DNA of 24,947 nucleotides from Fragilariopsis cylindrus CCMP1102 (lineage: Eukaryota > Bacillariophyta > Bacillariophyceae > Bacillariales > Bacillariaceae), in NCBI GenBank assembly GCA_900095095.1, contig FMBT01000680.1:1-24947 (forward strand), read 5' to 3'. How positions within the stretch are numbered: the first letter of the stretch is position 1; each line of letters starts with the position of its first letter. Shown one piece after another: positions 9,720 through 18,992 of this stretch. The translations under genes and the position numbers were made by a program. Under the pieces are notes generated by a model. The model had not been told where the DNA came from, did not search any database, and saw only the letters and a program-made list of their open reading frames with translations.

Positions 9720-10883
9720 ATGAGAATGCCTTTGATTAGGCACGATATATCTAGACCATGCCACATCATACGTGTTCTAGTACTTGTAGTAATAATGAAT
9801 CTCTTTCTCCTTCCAGCTACGACTAACATCGGACGATGCCGGGCATTACGTTCTTCTTTGGAAACAGTTGGTCGTATCAATCATAGGTCTCTCTACAATA
9901 CCGGAAGTAGGAATAGGGGTAGAACTAACAGATGCTCACCGTTGGCAATCGATCGGGACAGTCATAACGATGCTATCCATGAATCAGTCTCAAACATGTT
10001 TAGTCGTGAGAGCAGGAACTACAAGAGGTTGTATCATCTTGAAAATATGGCTGCTGATAATACTGACGGTACAACAAGTACGAATATAATATCATCTGCT
10101 GGAAGGAAAAAATATAACGTCGCAGATATAGGTACAGATCATGGTCTTTTAGCAATGGGACTAGCCCTAACAGGAAAATATGATAAAGTTATAGGTGTGG
10201 ATGTTTCGGATCAGGCACTGGAAGGGGCTCTGGAAAATTTTGGTAATCGTATGGACGTCGAGTTCAGATTGGGGAATGGCTTACAAGCTTTAAAAGATGA
10301 CGAAATTGATATTATATGTATAGCTGGAATGGGTGTCAATACTATGCTTGAAATACTAGACCAAAATTCCGCGACGATGACGACGACGACAGTCGATGAT
10401 TACAATGATGGGGATAATGATAATGATAATAATACCACAGATCTAGAGAGAGTTGGGTGCAAGCGACTTGTCTTACAACCCACGAACTCTAAACCACGAA
10501 ACTTGGTTATATTGTATGATTGGCTACAAAGTAAAGGGTGGAATATAAAGGACGAACGAATTGAAAAAATTTCCTCTCGTTGGTACTTTTCGACGAGTTT
10601 CGAATTGACTAAACAAAATCAACAATACACAAGTAGTATGGATAGTATGCAACTACCGGGATGTAAACTTGTTTGTTTAGACCAGTCTCATTCGATGAGA
10701 AAGGAATTCGACGAGTACTGTAAGCATCATAAGTTATGGATAAAGCAAGATCAAAGAGTATCAGACCAGAAGAAGGAGATTAATCCTCGTGAATCGAGAT
10801 GGCTAGAATACTTCTTCGATAATGATACCGATAATAATGGTATCCATATTGAACAAATAATAACGCAACAACAAACGGAATAG
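9720..10883 (+). CDS. TrmK-like tRNA (adenine-N1) methyltransferase with signal sequence
   Basis: A single 387-codon frame. After an N-terminal hydrophobic stretch (residues about 17-33) and a basic, Ser-rich leader, the catalytic part starts near residue 130. It has VADIGTDHGLLAMGLA (S-adenosylmethionine motif I of TrmK), VIGVDVS (motif II), IAGMG near residue 200, and RLVLQPTNS followed by LYDWLQSKGW. These are the hallmarks of the TrmK/COG2384 family, which in Bacillus methylates A22 of tRNA at N1. Bacterial TrmK is about 230 residues. The excess here is the leader, an Asp/Asn-rich insert of about 25 residues after the IAGMG region, and a C-terminal extension. The family is mainly bacterial, so a eukaryotic copy suggests bacterial or organellar ancestry. 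The signal sequence suggests ER or plastid delivery, though no clear Phe-led plastid motif follows it; plastid tRNA as substrate is inference. Confidence 0.8.
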   Translation: MRMPLIRHDISRPCHIIRVLVLVVIMNLFLLPATTNIGRCRALRSSLETVGRINHRSLYNTGSRNRGRTNRCSPLAIDRDSHNDAIHESVSNMFSRESRNYKRLYHLENMAADNTDGTTSTNIISSAGRKKYNVADIGTDHGLLAMGLALTGKYDKVIGVDVSDQALEGALENFGNRMDVEFRLGNGLQALKDDEIDIICIAGMGVNTMLEILDQNSATMTTTTVDDYNDGDNDNDNNTTDLERVGCKRLVLQPTNSKPRNLVILYDWLQSKGWNIKDERIEKISSRWYFSTSFELTKQNQQYTSSMDSMQLPGCKLVCLDQSHSMRKEFDEYCKHHKLWIKQDQRVSDQKKEINPRESRWLEYFFDNDTDNNGIHIEQIITQQQTE

Positions 10884-11028
10884 TAAACGCAGACTTTTTC
10901 TATCAGATCACTATGTTGAATGTTTCTGATAAATAAATAATATTAAAATCTAAATTTTTTTCTAATGAATTCCTTACTAATACAGAAAGAAACTATTGAA
11001 TAACTTTGACCATCGTTTTCAAACAATT

Positions 11029-11083
11029 TTCAGGTTTAGCACAAAAAGGAAAAGCCCCTTTAAAATAAAAGCACTACCGTCAT
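11029..11083 (-). promoter_or_regulatory. Weak SECIS-like candidate
   Basis: On the minus strand ATGAC (11083-11079) and TGAA (11032-11029) could form the non-Watson-Crick quartet of a SECIS core. The 46 bases between them are a plausible spacing. Helix II is poor: GG(T)AGTGC against GTGCTA..ACC with a bulge and two wobble pairs, and the AAA in the apical region lies 17 bases from the quartet, farther than usual. I list it only because a SECIS is expected here. Confidence 0.2.
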
Positions 11084-11179
11084 TCATGTTGGTTTTCGAA
11101 CTTGTCATTTCGATTGTTTCTTTGCATAGGGAATCAGTCAAACTAACGTTATGTGGTATCATTGGATTGCTCCAACGAA

Positions 11180-11214
11180 GCCCGCCAAGGACAGTAAATG
11201 TGTCCTTGTCGGGC
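11180..11214 (-). promoter_or_regulatory. Strong hairpin just 3' of the selenocysteine UGA
   Basis: On the minus strand a 14-base arm (11214-11201) pairs with 11193-11180 around a 7-base loop, with a single A-G mismatch; the outer five pairs are G/C. It starts right after the terminal TAA and six bases after the UGA codon. That position resembles the selenocysteine redefinition element described for the animal SELENON mRNA, where a hairpin about six bases downstream promotes UGA recoding. It has no SECIS quartet, so it is not the SECIS itself. An alternative role is 3' end formation or RNA stability. Confidence 0.6.
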
Positions 11215-13593
11215 TTAACCTCAGCATCCACCAGCAGCGGCGTCATCGCCACTACTCTTAGTGATAGATAGTGTTACAAGTTCTTCTGATGATGTTGGAT
11301 GAATACCAACTGTATCAGTAAGCTGTCTGTATGTTAAACCATTCTTCATTGATACACCATACCCCTTTACCAGTATAAATTAAATAGAATGGGTCAGTTG
11401 AGTGATATAAATTAGAGTGAATAAGAAAGAATCGTCTATGAACAACCTGAACAAAAAATATCACACCATTTCCGATGACTTACCTGCATAATCTCTCCAG
11501 CATTGGGACCAACATAGTGGATTCCAACCACCTGCTCATCAGAAGATTTCGCATCAACCAAGATTTTGGCAAAAGCATTGGAATCATGTCGGGAAAGGGA
11601 CCATTCCAGGGGTAAAAATTCCCTATGATAAACTTCGATTCCATCCTTCCCGTGCTTTGCAATCGCATCTTCTTCAGATAGGCCGATACAAGCGTATTCG
11701 ATTGGTGTGAATACCGTTGTACAAATATTGATATAATCCATGGGTTCTTTTGAACCACCATAAAGACGACGAGCTAAAGCTTTTCCAGCTTGGATGGCTA
11801 CGGGTGTTAGCTCAGGACATCCATCCATAACGTCCCCAATAGCATAAATATTGGGACACGAAGATTGTTCATTTATGGTCTTGATTTTACGATTCTTGGG
11901 ATTAGTATCAACGTTGACAGATTCGAGGCGCAGTTTGATAGTGTCAGCAGTTCTACCGACAGCTCCCAGGACAGTGTCGTAAACATCATCAGTTCCATCA
12001 GAGAATGTGACCTTGATGCGATCATTCTCTACCCTTTCGAGCTTGCTTGGAGTTACTTTCGTTTTGAACTTGACCCCGTGTTCTTTCATGTAATCCCCAA
12101 TCCGTTCTGAGCACTCACGATCAAATCCTCGTAGAAGGATACTGCGAACCGCAACTGTAACATCCTTACTCATTCCAGCCAGAAATCCGGCACATTCCAA
12201 ACTAATGTAGGAAGCTCCCACGCACAATGTTTTACCCGGATCTTTATCTAGAAAAAAAACATCATCACTCGAAATTGCCAAGTCGCCACCTTCACAATCC
12301 AATGGTGTTGGTCGTCCACCAGTCGCCACAAGAAAACGCGAAGCGGTAATTTCACTAGTTTGGCCCTTCTTATCAACTAACTCGACGGTGTGATTATCTT
12401 TGAAGGAAGCCAGTTTGTTCAGATACTGAACACTCTTCTCACGAAGTCCAACCCTGTACTTGAAGTTTAAACTGCGAATGTAATTCTGAATATTGTCTTT
12501 GACTGCCATCCAATTTTGATCTGTTTTTAAAGTAGGTGGCTGGCCCATTTCATCTGGCTTGACCCCAACCGATGATATCCCGAAAAAGTTCGCGTCTGCT
12601 TGAATGGATTCTCTCAAAGTTGCACCGATATGGAATAGCTTTTTGGGGATACAACCTACATTGACACAGGTTCCTCCCAGTCCCCATGTAGTTCCCTCCG
12701 GTGAAGGCTTAACGAAATCACATAGTGCCACTTTGGCCCCCAGAAGCGCTGCTTCTTTAGCAGCAGCCATTCCTCCACTACCACCACCAATTACAACAAG
12801 CTTTCGAAGGAAGGAAGACAGAAAGAAAGCAATGGTATAAGTTTTAAAATTTCTTGTGGTATACCAATTATTATTACGATTGCAGATATAATATCTGTGA
12901 ACTCATCATCTCGTCATCATCATCAACAACCTCAATGTACGACACTGCTTTCAATTACAAAGATGAAACACAACACAAGACAAGACAAGAAACTTACGTC
13001 GTAATCGTAACCGTGATCGGCCTTGTTTCCATCAGCTACCATAACTGCTTCGGGTTTGTAACTTTCTAATTTTGCTGGATTCATGAAGACCCGACACCAA
13101 TCCAAAGTTGCATCGTGACCGCCCAAATACTTAGTAATATCGGCAGGATCTGGATCACCTTCCCGCGGAGAATTCGAGATCCAAACAATAGGACAGGATA
13201 CGTGCTCCTTTCCATCCTGCTCACAGAAATTGCTCCTAAATTCATCGTCCACTAACCACTCGCGATACTTTGTACGATCATCAAATTGGTGAACACGAAC
13301 ACACAATCGATTGGGAAAGAGTAGGGAGATACTTGACAAACATTTTGTGATGCGATTGTAAAAACCACCTTCAAAGAAATATGAAATTTTTTAATGATTA
13401 TCATATACAATATACAATGTACCAAAAGAAGTGAAAGTTTGTGAGAGGAGAGGATCGGAATAGTTGTAAATTATCTCGTGGTTTCGGACATCATCGACGC
13501 AAAAATAATATCGCACGAAAGGAAAAACGTATTCTGAAACATACACGAAGGATAACCTGCAACATGCAGGACTTTCGGTCCGGATGTTGACAT
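11215..13593 (-). CDS. Selenoprotein: glutaredoxin-like domain fused to thioredoxin reductase
   Basis: Four exons by canonical splice signals: 13593-13545, 13368-12998, 12800-11484 and 11364-11215, giving 628 residues. Introns are 176, 197 and 119 bases, starting GTATGT, GTAAGT and GTAAGT. Residues 1-140 form a glutaredoxin-like domain with Cys17-Gly-Phe-Tyr20, a cis-Pro-type SCPIVW and YLGGHDATLDW. The exon 2/3 join gives YDYD-LVVIGGGSGG, the FAD motif. CVNVGC (Cys185, Cys190) is the flavin-proximal disulfide, and HPTSSEE holds the catalytic His601. The C-terminus reads Gly-Cys-UGA-Gly-TAA, the classical selenocysteine tail of high-Mr thioredoxin reductases. The enzyme should use NADPH to reduce thioredoxin; the fused domain may extend this to glutathione-type substrates as in animal thioredoxin-glutathione reductase (inference). 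No mitochondrial or plastid leader is evident. If UGA is a plain stop, a form ending in Cys626 would be made. Confidence 0.9.
11221..11223 (-). other. Predicted selenocysteine codon (UGA)
   Basis: The TGA lies between TGC and GGT-TAA, so reading it as selenocysteine gives a C-terminal Gly-Cys-Sec-Gly, identical in layout to vertebrate thioredoxin reductase. The frame is fixed by the preceding conserved VGIHPTSSEELVTLSITKSSG segment in the same exon. Confidence 0.85.
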
Positions 13594-14486
13594 TGGTTTG
13601 TGTTGACTGCAAGTGTAGTTTAATGAGTTTTACACCGGTATCTGCGTACTTTCAATATATTTTTATATTGAATGCCGTATACGAATGTATCTGTTTTTCC
13701 TTTGGATCAAAACAAAGTAACTGATTTATGATATACAGTATGCAGGCAGTACAGTAAACTTTTGTTGTTTGTGTTGATGGTGAGAGTACAATGAGATGTA
13801 TGATATTTTTTGTGACACGGGGGTGAGTTACCGGTAACTTATGATGGGGGCGAATAAGAAGATTGAAATAGGGTGTGGTGTGTTTGGCGCTATCGATCCA
13901 GCGCGCCACTTTCGCCGGATATTTTTTGATGGAATTCAAAAAAACTACGTAGGTACGGTGCAGTAAACAACATGGAATATTGTTTTTATTGGACACAGTC
14001 AGTCTCGCATAGGGCTTTTAGTCGAACCAGTCGTCTTGACATTTTGACGTACAACGTACTTACCGAATTTTGTAGCCACAGCCACCACGAAGAAGAATTC
14101 ACACAGAAAAAATAAATGAACAATTAATTTTCATCATTCGAACAAGAACATTCAAGACAAATAGAACATAAGTACCAGCTTACTACGTCACCTAACAAAG
14201 CAAATACCAGTATGCACTGCTACACCCACAGTATCAACTATCAACTAAAATAAGTAGAGATCTACGATTATCGTTGACACGATAATTGCTACTCCTTAAG
14301 GAAGAGTTATTTGTTGGGAAAGAAATAGAAGTCGTACAATAAGCGCGAGGTACAAAAGACACATTGATAATACCGTAGGACTAAAGCAACTCAACAACAG
14401 AAAAATTGGTTCCAACACTATCACACATCACAATTACAATCACCACCGACTTATAATAACCCGAATACGACTACGACTACCACGTC
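13594..14486. other. Divergent promoter region between the thioredoxin reductase and UTP11 genes
   Basis: About 890 bases with only low-complexity frames (one of 114 codons on the minus strand shows no domain). It must contain both promoters. One clean inverted repeat is present at 14267-14286. No RNA gene was seen. Confidence 0.5.
14267..14286. repeat. Inverted repeat ATTATCG-6-CGATAAT
   Basis: Perfect seven-base arms around TTGACA, about 200 bases upstream of the UTP11 start. The symmetry would suit a dimeric DNA-binding protein; a chance occurrence is also possible. Confidence 0.5.
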
Positions 14487-15369
14487 ATGTCTTCCTTACG
14501 AAATGCCGTGAAGCGTATTGCTCATAAAGAGCGGTCGCAGCCCGTCGATAGGCAACATCTGGGTATCTTGGAAAAGAAAAAAGATTACAAGCAACGTGCT
14601 ATTGACTATCATCGGAAGGAAGATAGGAAGAATGCCATGAAACAGAAAGCATCTATGAGAAATCCTGATGAATTTTACTTTGGGATGCATAATTCTAAAA
14701 TGGAAGATGGTAAACATAAATCGAATGAAGATTATAGAAACTTGTCTCCGGATTTAGTGAAGGTAATGAAAGATCAAGATTTGAGTTATATTAGGATGCA
14801 AAAGCAAAAAGATACGAAAAAGGCAGAACGGTTACAAGCATTTTTACATTTGTTAGATTCTGATGGTGTCGGTACCGGAACACATACTGTCTTCGTAGGA
14901 AGCAAGAAGGATGCTCGAGAATTTAATGTTGCAGACCATTTTGGAACAATCCCAGAAATGGCTGGTAGAGCCTTCAACCGATTACGTAAAAGTGATATTG
15001 AAAAACTTGCCCAAAGAAAACTTGGTGGGTCAAGTACGAGTACTAGTAGAGGAGGGAATGATGATGTACAAGTAGATGATAGTAATGATAATTCACAAAA
15101 ACAACAAACAACAGAAAAAACTTACTGTCGACCAACTAAATAAATTGCAAAGAAAAGAACGAAAATTAGCCAAGACGCTTGCTAAGGCAAGATCTGGTTC
15201 ATATAAGGAATTGGAATCCAGAAGAGACCGAGCAGATCAAATGAAAACGGCGGAAGATCATTTGGTTACCGAGAAGCTTGTTGCTGGGAAGGGAAGAAAA
15301 CGCAAAGTGAAAGCAGAAGACGATGGTCGACCTGCTCAGTATAAATGGCGAAGAAAGCGATTGGGATAG
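14487..15369 (+). CDS. UTP11: U3 snoRNP-associated protein UTP11
   Basis: The N-terminus matches the UTP11 family: SLRNAVKRIAHKERSQP, then LGILEKKKDYKQRA, DYHRKEDRKNAMKQKASMRNPDEFYF and the HTVFVGSKKDAREFNVADHFGT block. UTP11 is a component of the small-subunit processome and acts in the nucleolus in 18S rRNA maturation. The frame breaks at the A6 run 15115-15120, just after an Asp/Ser/Gln-rich low-complexity insert. Removing one A there continues into LTVDQLNKLQRKERKLAKTL and the basic end YKWRRKRLG, for a total of 293 residues (family about 250). The tail is a typical UTP11 coiled coil and basic terminus, so I treat the break as a sequence error. No intron is needed. Confidence 0.92.
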
Positions 15370-15923
15370 ATAGCTTTACTAAATAAAGTAAACGTTAAAC
15401 TATACAGGTAATATTTAAATTCTAGACTCATTTCAATTTCCTCTTTTAAGGTTCGAGACACGGGTATTACATGTACAAGTACTGGGTTACCTAGCGATCC
15501 TAATATATAAAATAAAAAATACGGTACAACCGATCAAATTTTACTACTTAGTTCTGTAGAATAAAGAATGATATTCCTTCTTTATTTACATTAACATCAT
15601 AATATACCACCATTACTTTCATTGCAACAAGAGATGAAAATCAGTCTAATTGTAGTTCCCCCCGAAACCAAGACTTCACCCCCCCCCAAAGCAACTCGCA
15701 TAATTTGCGCGTTCGCCAGCATTGTTGGGTTTGGATTTTTGTGTGCAATTGAAAATTGAAATCACAATGCGATTGATTCTCATTGAATGTATTCAACATT
15801 GTACGCTAACAATAGAATTAACTTGACGACGACGACGACGACGATCCATCATTATACATTGGTTTTGGAATTATAACTGAAATACTTACTACCTTAACAA
15901 CAGTTAGCATCACTTTTTAGAAA
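15370..15923. other. Intergenic region upstream of NSE3
   Basis: About 550 AT-rich bases between two plus-strand genes. It holds a run of C near 15680 and a (GAC)6 microsatellite at 15825-15842. No gene or RNA was recognised. Confidence 0.5.
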
Positions 15924-17483
15924 ATGCCACGATCAGGAAAACGTAAACACGATGACGATGATGATGATGATGATGATGACGATAATCTTCTCGATGAAGA
16001 CGATAGATTTGGTGAACCGATGTTCTCTCAACTTCCCCCTGAGGCCTCTCAAAGTGTGAAACCAGAGACTGAAAGTCATCGAAAGAATTTAGATAACTTG
16101 AACATTGAAGCACAAGAAAAGCATCTCGTATCGATTTCACGATTGATTCTATTTCGTGGTCTTGAAAAGGAACCAATTGATCGTCTTAAGGTGACCAAAG
16201 ATGCTGGAATTGCTGGAAAGGATAACATTGGGTCTGCCGCTTTTCAAGAAGCATCCCGTCGTCTACGTAATGTGTTTGGTTTTGAACTGAACAAATTCCC
16301 AAGGTAAATATAGTATAAACCGTAACTTGTTGTTACCGTGTATCATTACATACTGCATTCATCATGTGCGCTGATGATGCATTCATTACACATTACACCA
16401 AATCAGTCATCATGTGTGTCGTCATCCTTGTATTTGTGTTTATCTTTGCTGTGATCTTTCGTTCAACTTACCTTGCTTACTTACATACTTTGTTCTTCCT
16501 TCATTACTACTACTACAACTACTCGTAATTCCGTATCCAGTACATGGAAAACCAAAAAGGGATGCCACCTAGATTCAAGGATCGATACTACCTACAAAAT
16601 GATATAGGCGACACTCAACAAGGGCATCATTCTCGGGCCATTCATTCAGTCCATCAATCGTCCTGTATTGAAAAGGGTTTCATTTTACTGGGTAAATGGA
16701 TTGATATTTTGCAAAGGGGAATCGAAGTCTAACTCCACGCGAAAGATATTAGAGCGAGACCTATGTACGTTATGAACTACTTATCTTTATATGAACTTTT
16801 ACAAGTGTCCCAGATGAAATAATAGTAACAACAGCAGCAACATCGCCTTCTCATTTATATCGCACTCTCTCTCGATTCTACATTATACTACCAAAATTAA
16901 CATTATTTCTTTCTAATAATAATTATATAACAACAGATCGATACTTACATCGGGTCGATGACGCAATTCCAGAAGAACCACCAGTTCATGGTAGTACGAG
17001 ATTTAAAGCACGTTCTCAATATTGTAGAGGCACTCAAGGGGAGGGCTTAACTCCAAATGTTGATACATTGTTGGAACAGGGTGTCAATTGGGATTATTTT
17101 ATTAAGGAGAAAGCCACCGAAGATAACTGCTCATCCCAAAACTTAGATGAGGGAGATATTTTGTATTCGATTGGACCTCGTTCAGGTTCGTCACATACAC
17201 GTCAAATAATCGTTCTTGGATTCATAATATATATAAAATCGTATCGTATCGTATCGTATCGTATCGTATCGTATCGACGAAGCACTCTCACTTACTATTA
17301 TTGTGTCTGTACCTTTTTGTTTCTGTAGCAATTGAGATTGGTAGGAGACAAATTATTGTCTTCTGTGCTTCGATTCTTGGTGAAGCACCCGACCCGTCGA
17401 TGTTACGAGAGATTGAGGAAGATATCGAAGATGGAGAAGAAGAAATAGAAGATACCTATATGGAGGGTCCTGAAGATTCGTAG
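15924..17483 (+). CDS. NSE3: NSE3 / MAGE-domain subunit of the Smc5/6 complex
   Basis: Four exons: 15924-16303, 16541-16764, 16937-17185 and 17329-17483; 335 residues after correction. An acidic leader with an Asp tract (GAT repeats) precedes the MAGE homology domain: LVSISRLILFRGLEKEPI, FQEASRRLRNVFGFELNKFP, KDRYYLQND, then GFILLVNGLIFCKGES, YRYLHRVDDAIPEEPP, NWDYFIKEKA and YSIGPRSAIEIGRRQIIVF. NSE3 binds the NSE1 RING ubiquitin ligase and NSE4 and supports DNA loading of Smc5/6 in repair. Exon joins make Tyr from T|AT and Ala from G|CA. Exon 2 needs two opposite corrections: one base gained near A5 at 16554-16558 and one lost at GGG 16690-16692; the first also fixes the exon 1-2 phase. The acidic C-terminus follows the MAGE domain directly. 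The name rests on the single-copy, non-animal MAGE pattern; confidence in the MAGE fold is high. Confidence 0.85.
17238..17276 (+). repeat. GTATC pentanucleotide microsatellite in NSE3 intron 3
   Basis: Seven perfect copies of GTATC at 17241-17275 with part copies at the ends, all inside the 143-base third intron (17186-17328) of NSE3. Because it is intronic its length can vary freely; it would be a good polymorphic marker. Confidence 0.95.
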
Positions 17484-17835
17484 TCATAATATCCTTTTCC
17501 TCTTTTTATCCATGACACCAACAACATTATTGATAAAGAACAAGTCCATTTCTCATATGTTCCGACTTATTCATTACTCCCTAACCAAAATAAAAGCAAG
17601 ACACAGATCGCAATCAAGCAATGAGCAGACACAGACAGACCACACAACATATATATATAATATTGAACTAGAAACTACCAAGAACAAGAAAGTCATCACC
17701 ACTACTAGTTTTACATTAGTTTCGGAAAGGCTGACTCAATTTCATATATCATTTGCAGCAGTTTAGTTTTTCATCATGTGCGTTGACAGCCACCACTGCC
17801 ATTCATCTATTATCATTAGTTCTATTCAATACTAA
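17484..17835. other. Convergent intergenic region
   Basis: About 350 bases between the stops of NSE3 and the ApaH-like phosphatase gene. It is A-rich and presumably the two 3' untranslated regions. Nothing else was seen. Confidence 0.5.
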
Positions 17836-18992
17836 CTAATAAAACTGCAACTTTATTCTATTTTTTACTATTATTGCTGAATACTCTTTCGACTTAACAG
17901 AAACAAGTTTTCTTTCTGTGTTGGAGGATAAAATCAAGCCCGTTAGCATTCCTCCATATACAGCCCCTGTGTCTAAACCGATCGCATTATCGTACATCTG
18001 CAATTTGCGTTTTGCATCGTGACCAAAAATAACGAAAAGGACCATTCCACGCGTTCCCCATGGTACAGGGGTCGTTTTCCTTGTTATCCTTACATATCGC
18101 CTTAGTATCGTTACATCCATCTTCGATGATGCCATCCTTTCTCTTTTCGTAGTATTCATAATGAGTGAACTTATCATCTTCGTCGTATCGAGGTAACAAA
18201 TCTCGTATCGTTATCATTGTCTTAATTTCCTGTGTTTCTGTTTCACGATTTGGGATTAAGCCAGCATGGACCAATTATTGTATCATCATTCTGTTCGAAT
18301 TTAATTTCTCCTCCTCCGAAAAAGTCACCCGGAATCTTTATTGTATACGGCAGGTCAGCCATAAATTGTACGTCATCATCAGAAAGGGCTTCAACCCATT
18401 GGTATTTGTTCTTTTGTAGACGACTTCTTCCGCCAAGAGTTGCTAAAAGAGCCCCATCGTCGTGATTTCCTCTCACCGAAAACCAATTAGAAGATAAACG
18501 AACATGACGAATCACTTTCGCAGATTCTGGTCCCTTGTTACACAAATCTCCCACAAGTATAACGTACTGAAATGGTATCTGATCATTTTCATTTAAAGCT
18601 TTGTTGTGTAGCTCCAATAATTCGTTATAGCAACCGTGGACATCTCCAACTACTAAAATATTCTTCTTCTTCTGGTTATTCATCTTACGATCTTCGTCAC
18701 TCCTCTCCGATTCTTCGTCCGCAGCAGCTGCTGCAGCTGCTAACTCTGTCAGTATTGCATGTGGTATAGATGGAGGAGGGATCTTTTTGTGTTCTTTATA
18801 GTATTCGTCAGCAGGTGTCTGAAAACACCTAACAGTGGCTTTTTCCAAAGTGCATATTTCGGATAATGAATTCCTTCTGCTAGAATTAATATTAGCCCAG
18901 AAAAAGAAAGCTGTTGCGAAACCAACAGGTATACCGACCGCCATTGCAATATTTTTGGTGCTAGTATTGGCGAGAATGCGCCGATATTGCAT
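17836..18992 (-). CDS. ApaH-like metallophosphatase with N-terminal membrane anchor
   Basis: Residues about 14-34 form one hydrophobic segment, then a Ser/Ala/Glu-rich linker, then a calcineurin-type phosphatase fold: GDVHGC, GDLCNKGP, GNHDD, VHAGLIP, WNGPFVIFGHDAKR and GLDTGAVYGG. This set, especially VHAG and GLDTG, defines the bacterial-type diadenosine tetraphosphatase ApaH and its eukaryotic ApaH-like (ALPH) relatives. ALPH proteins hydrolyse nucleoside polyphosphates, and the trypanosome one decaps mRNA; the substrate here is unknown. The frame breaks twice: an extra base in the GG at 18271-18272 (minus strand) just before VHAG, and an extra T in the T4 complementary to 18035-18038 just before VIFGHD. 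Correcting both yields 384 residues. All metal ligands are present, so the gene is probably functional. The anchor suggests a membrane-bound form with an unknown compartment. Confidence 0.87.

Larger units (their letters stand above)
10884..11214. other. Convergent 3' region, includes the 3' UTR of the thioredoxin reductase fusion
   Basis: Lies between the methyltransferase stop and the terminal stop of the thioredoxin reductase gene. Read on the minus strand it is that gene's 3' untranslated region and is where a eukaryotic SECIS element would be expected. It contains the hairpin at 11180-11214 and a weak SECIS-like core at 11029-11083. Confidence 0.55.

Noticed and set aside
11180..11214. 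The strong hairpin as the SECIS element itself
   Set aside because: It is a nearly perfect stem with no UGA/GA quartet and no unpaired AA in the right place; it fits a UGA-proximal recoding hairpin or a 3' end structure better.
11221..11223. UGA as the true stop of the thioredoxin reductase
   Set aside because: A stop here would leave the enzyme ending in Gly-Gly-Cys without its redox pair. The next codons GGT-TAA give exactly the Cys-Sec-Gly-stop tail of the family, so recoding is far more likely.
11436..12770. A self-contained 444-residue thioredoxin reductase ending in the frame after residue IMQ
   Set aside because: It starts in the middle of the FAD-binding motif and ends by reading into a GTAAGT intron; both ends are replaced by spliced exons that restore conserved sequence.
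13652..13996. A 114-codon frame on the minus strand upstream of the thioredoxin reductase gene
   Set aside because: It has no recognisable domain and low-complexity composition, and the first exon of the reductase at 13593 already has a good ATG; it is likely promoter or leader sequence.
15115..15120. A slippery-looking A AAA AAC run in UTP11 as a programmed -1 frameshift site
   Set aside because: The codon phase does not fit the slippery heptamer and the required change is +1, not -1. A one-base assembly error is simpler, as similar breaks occur in four other genes.
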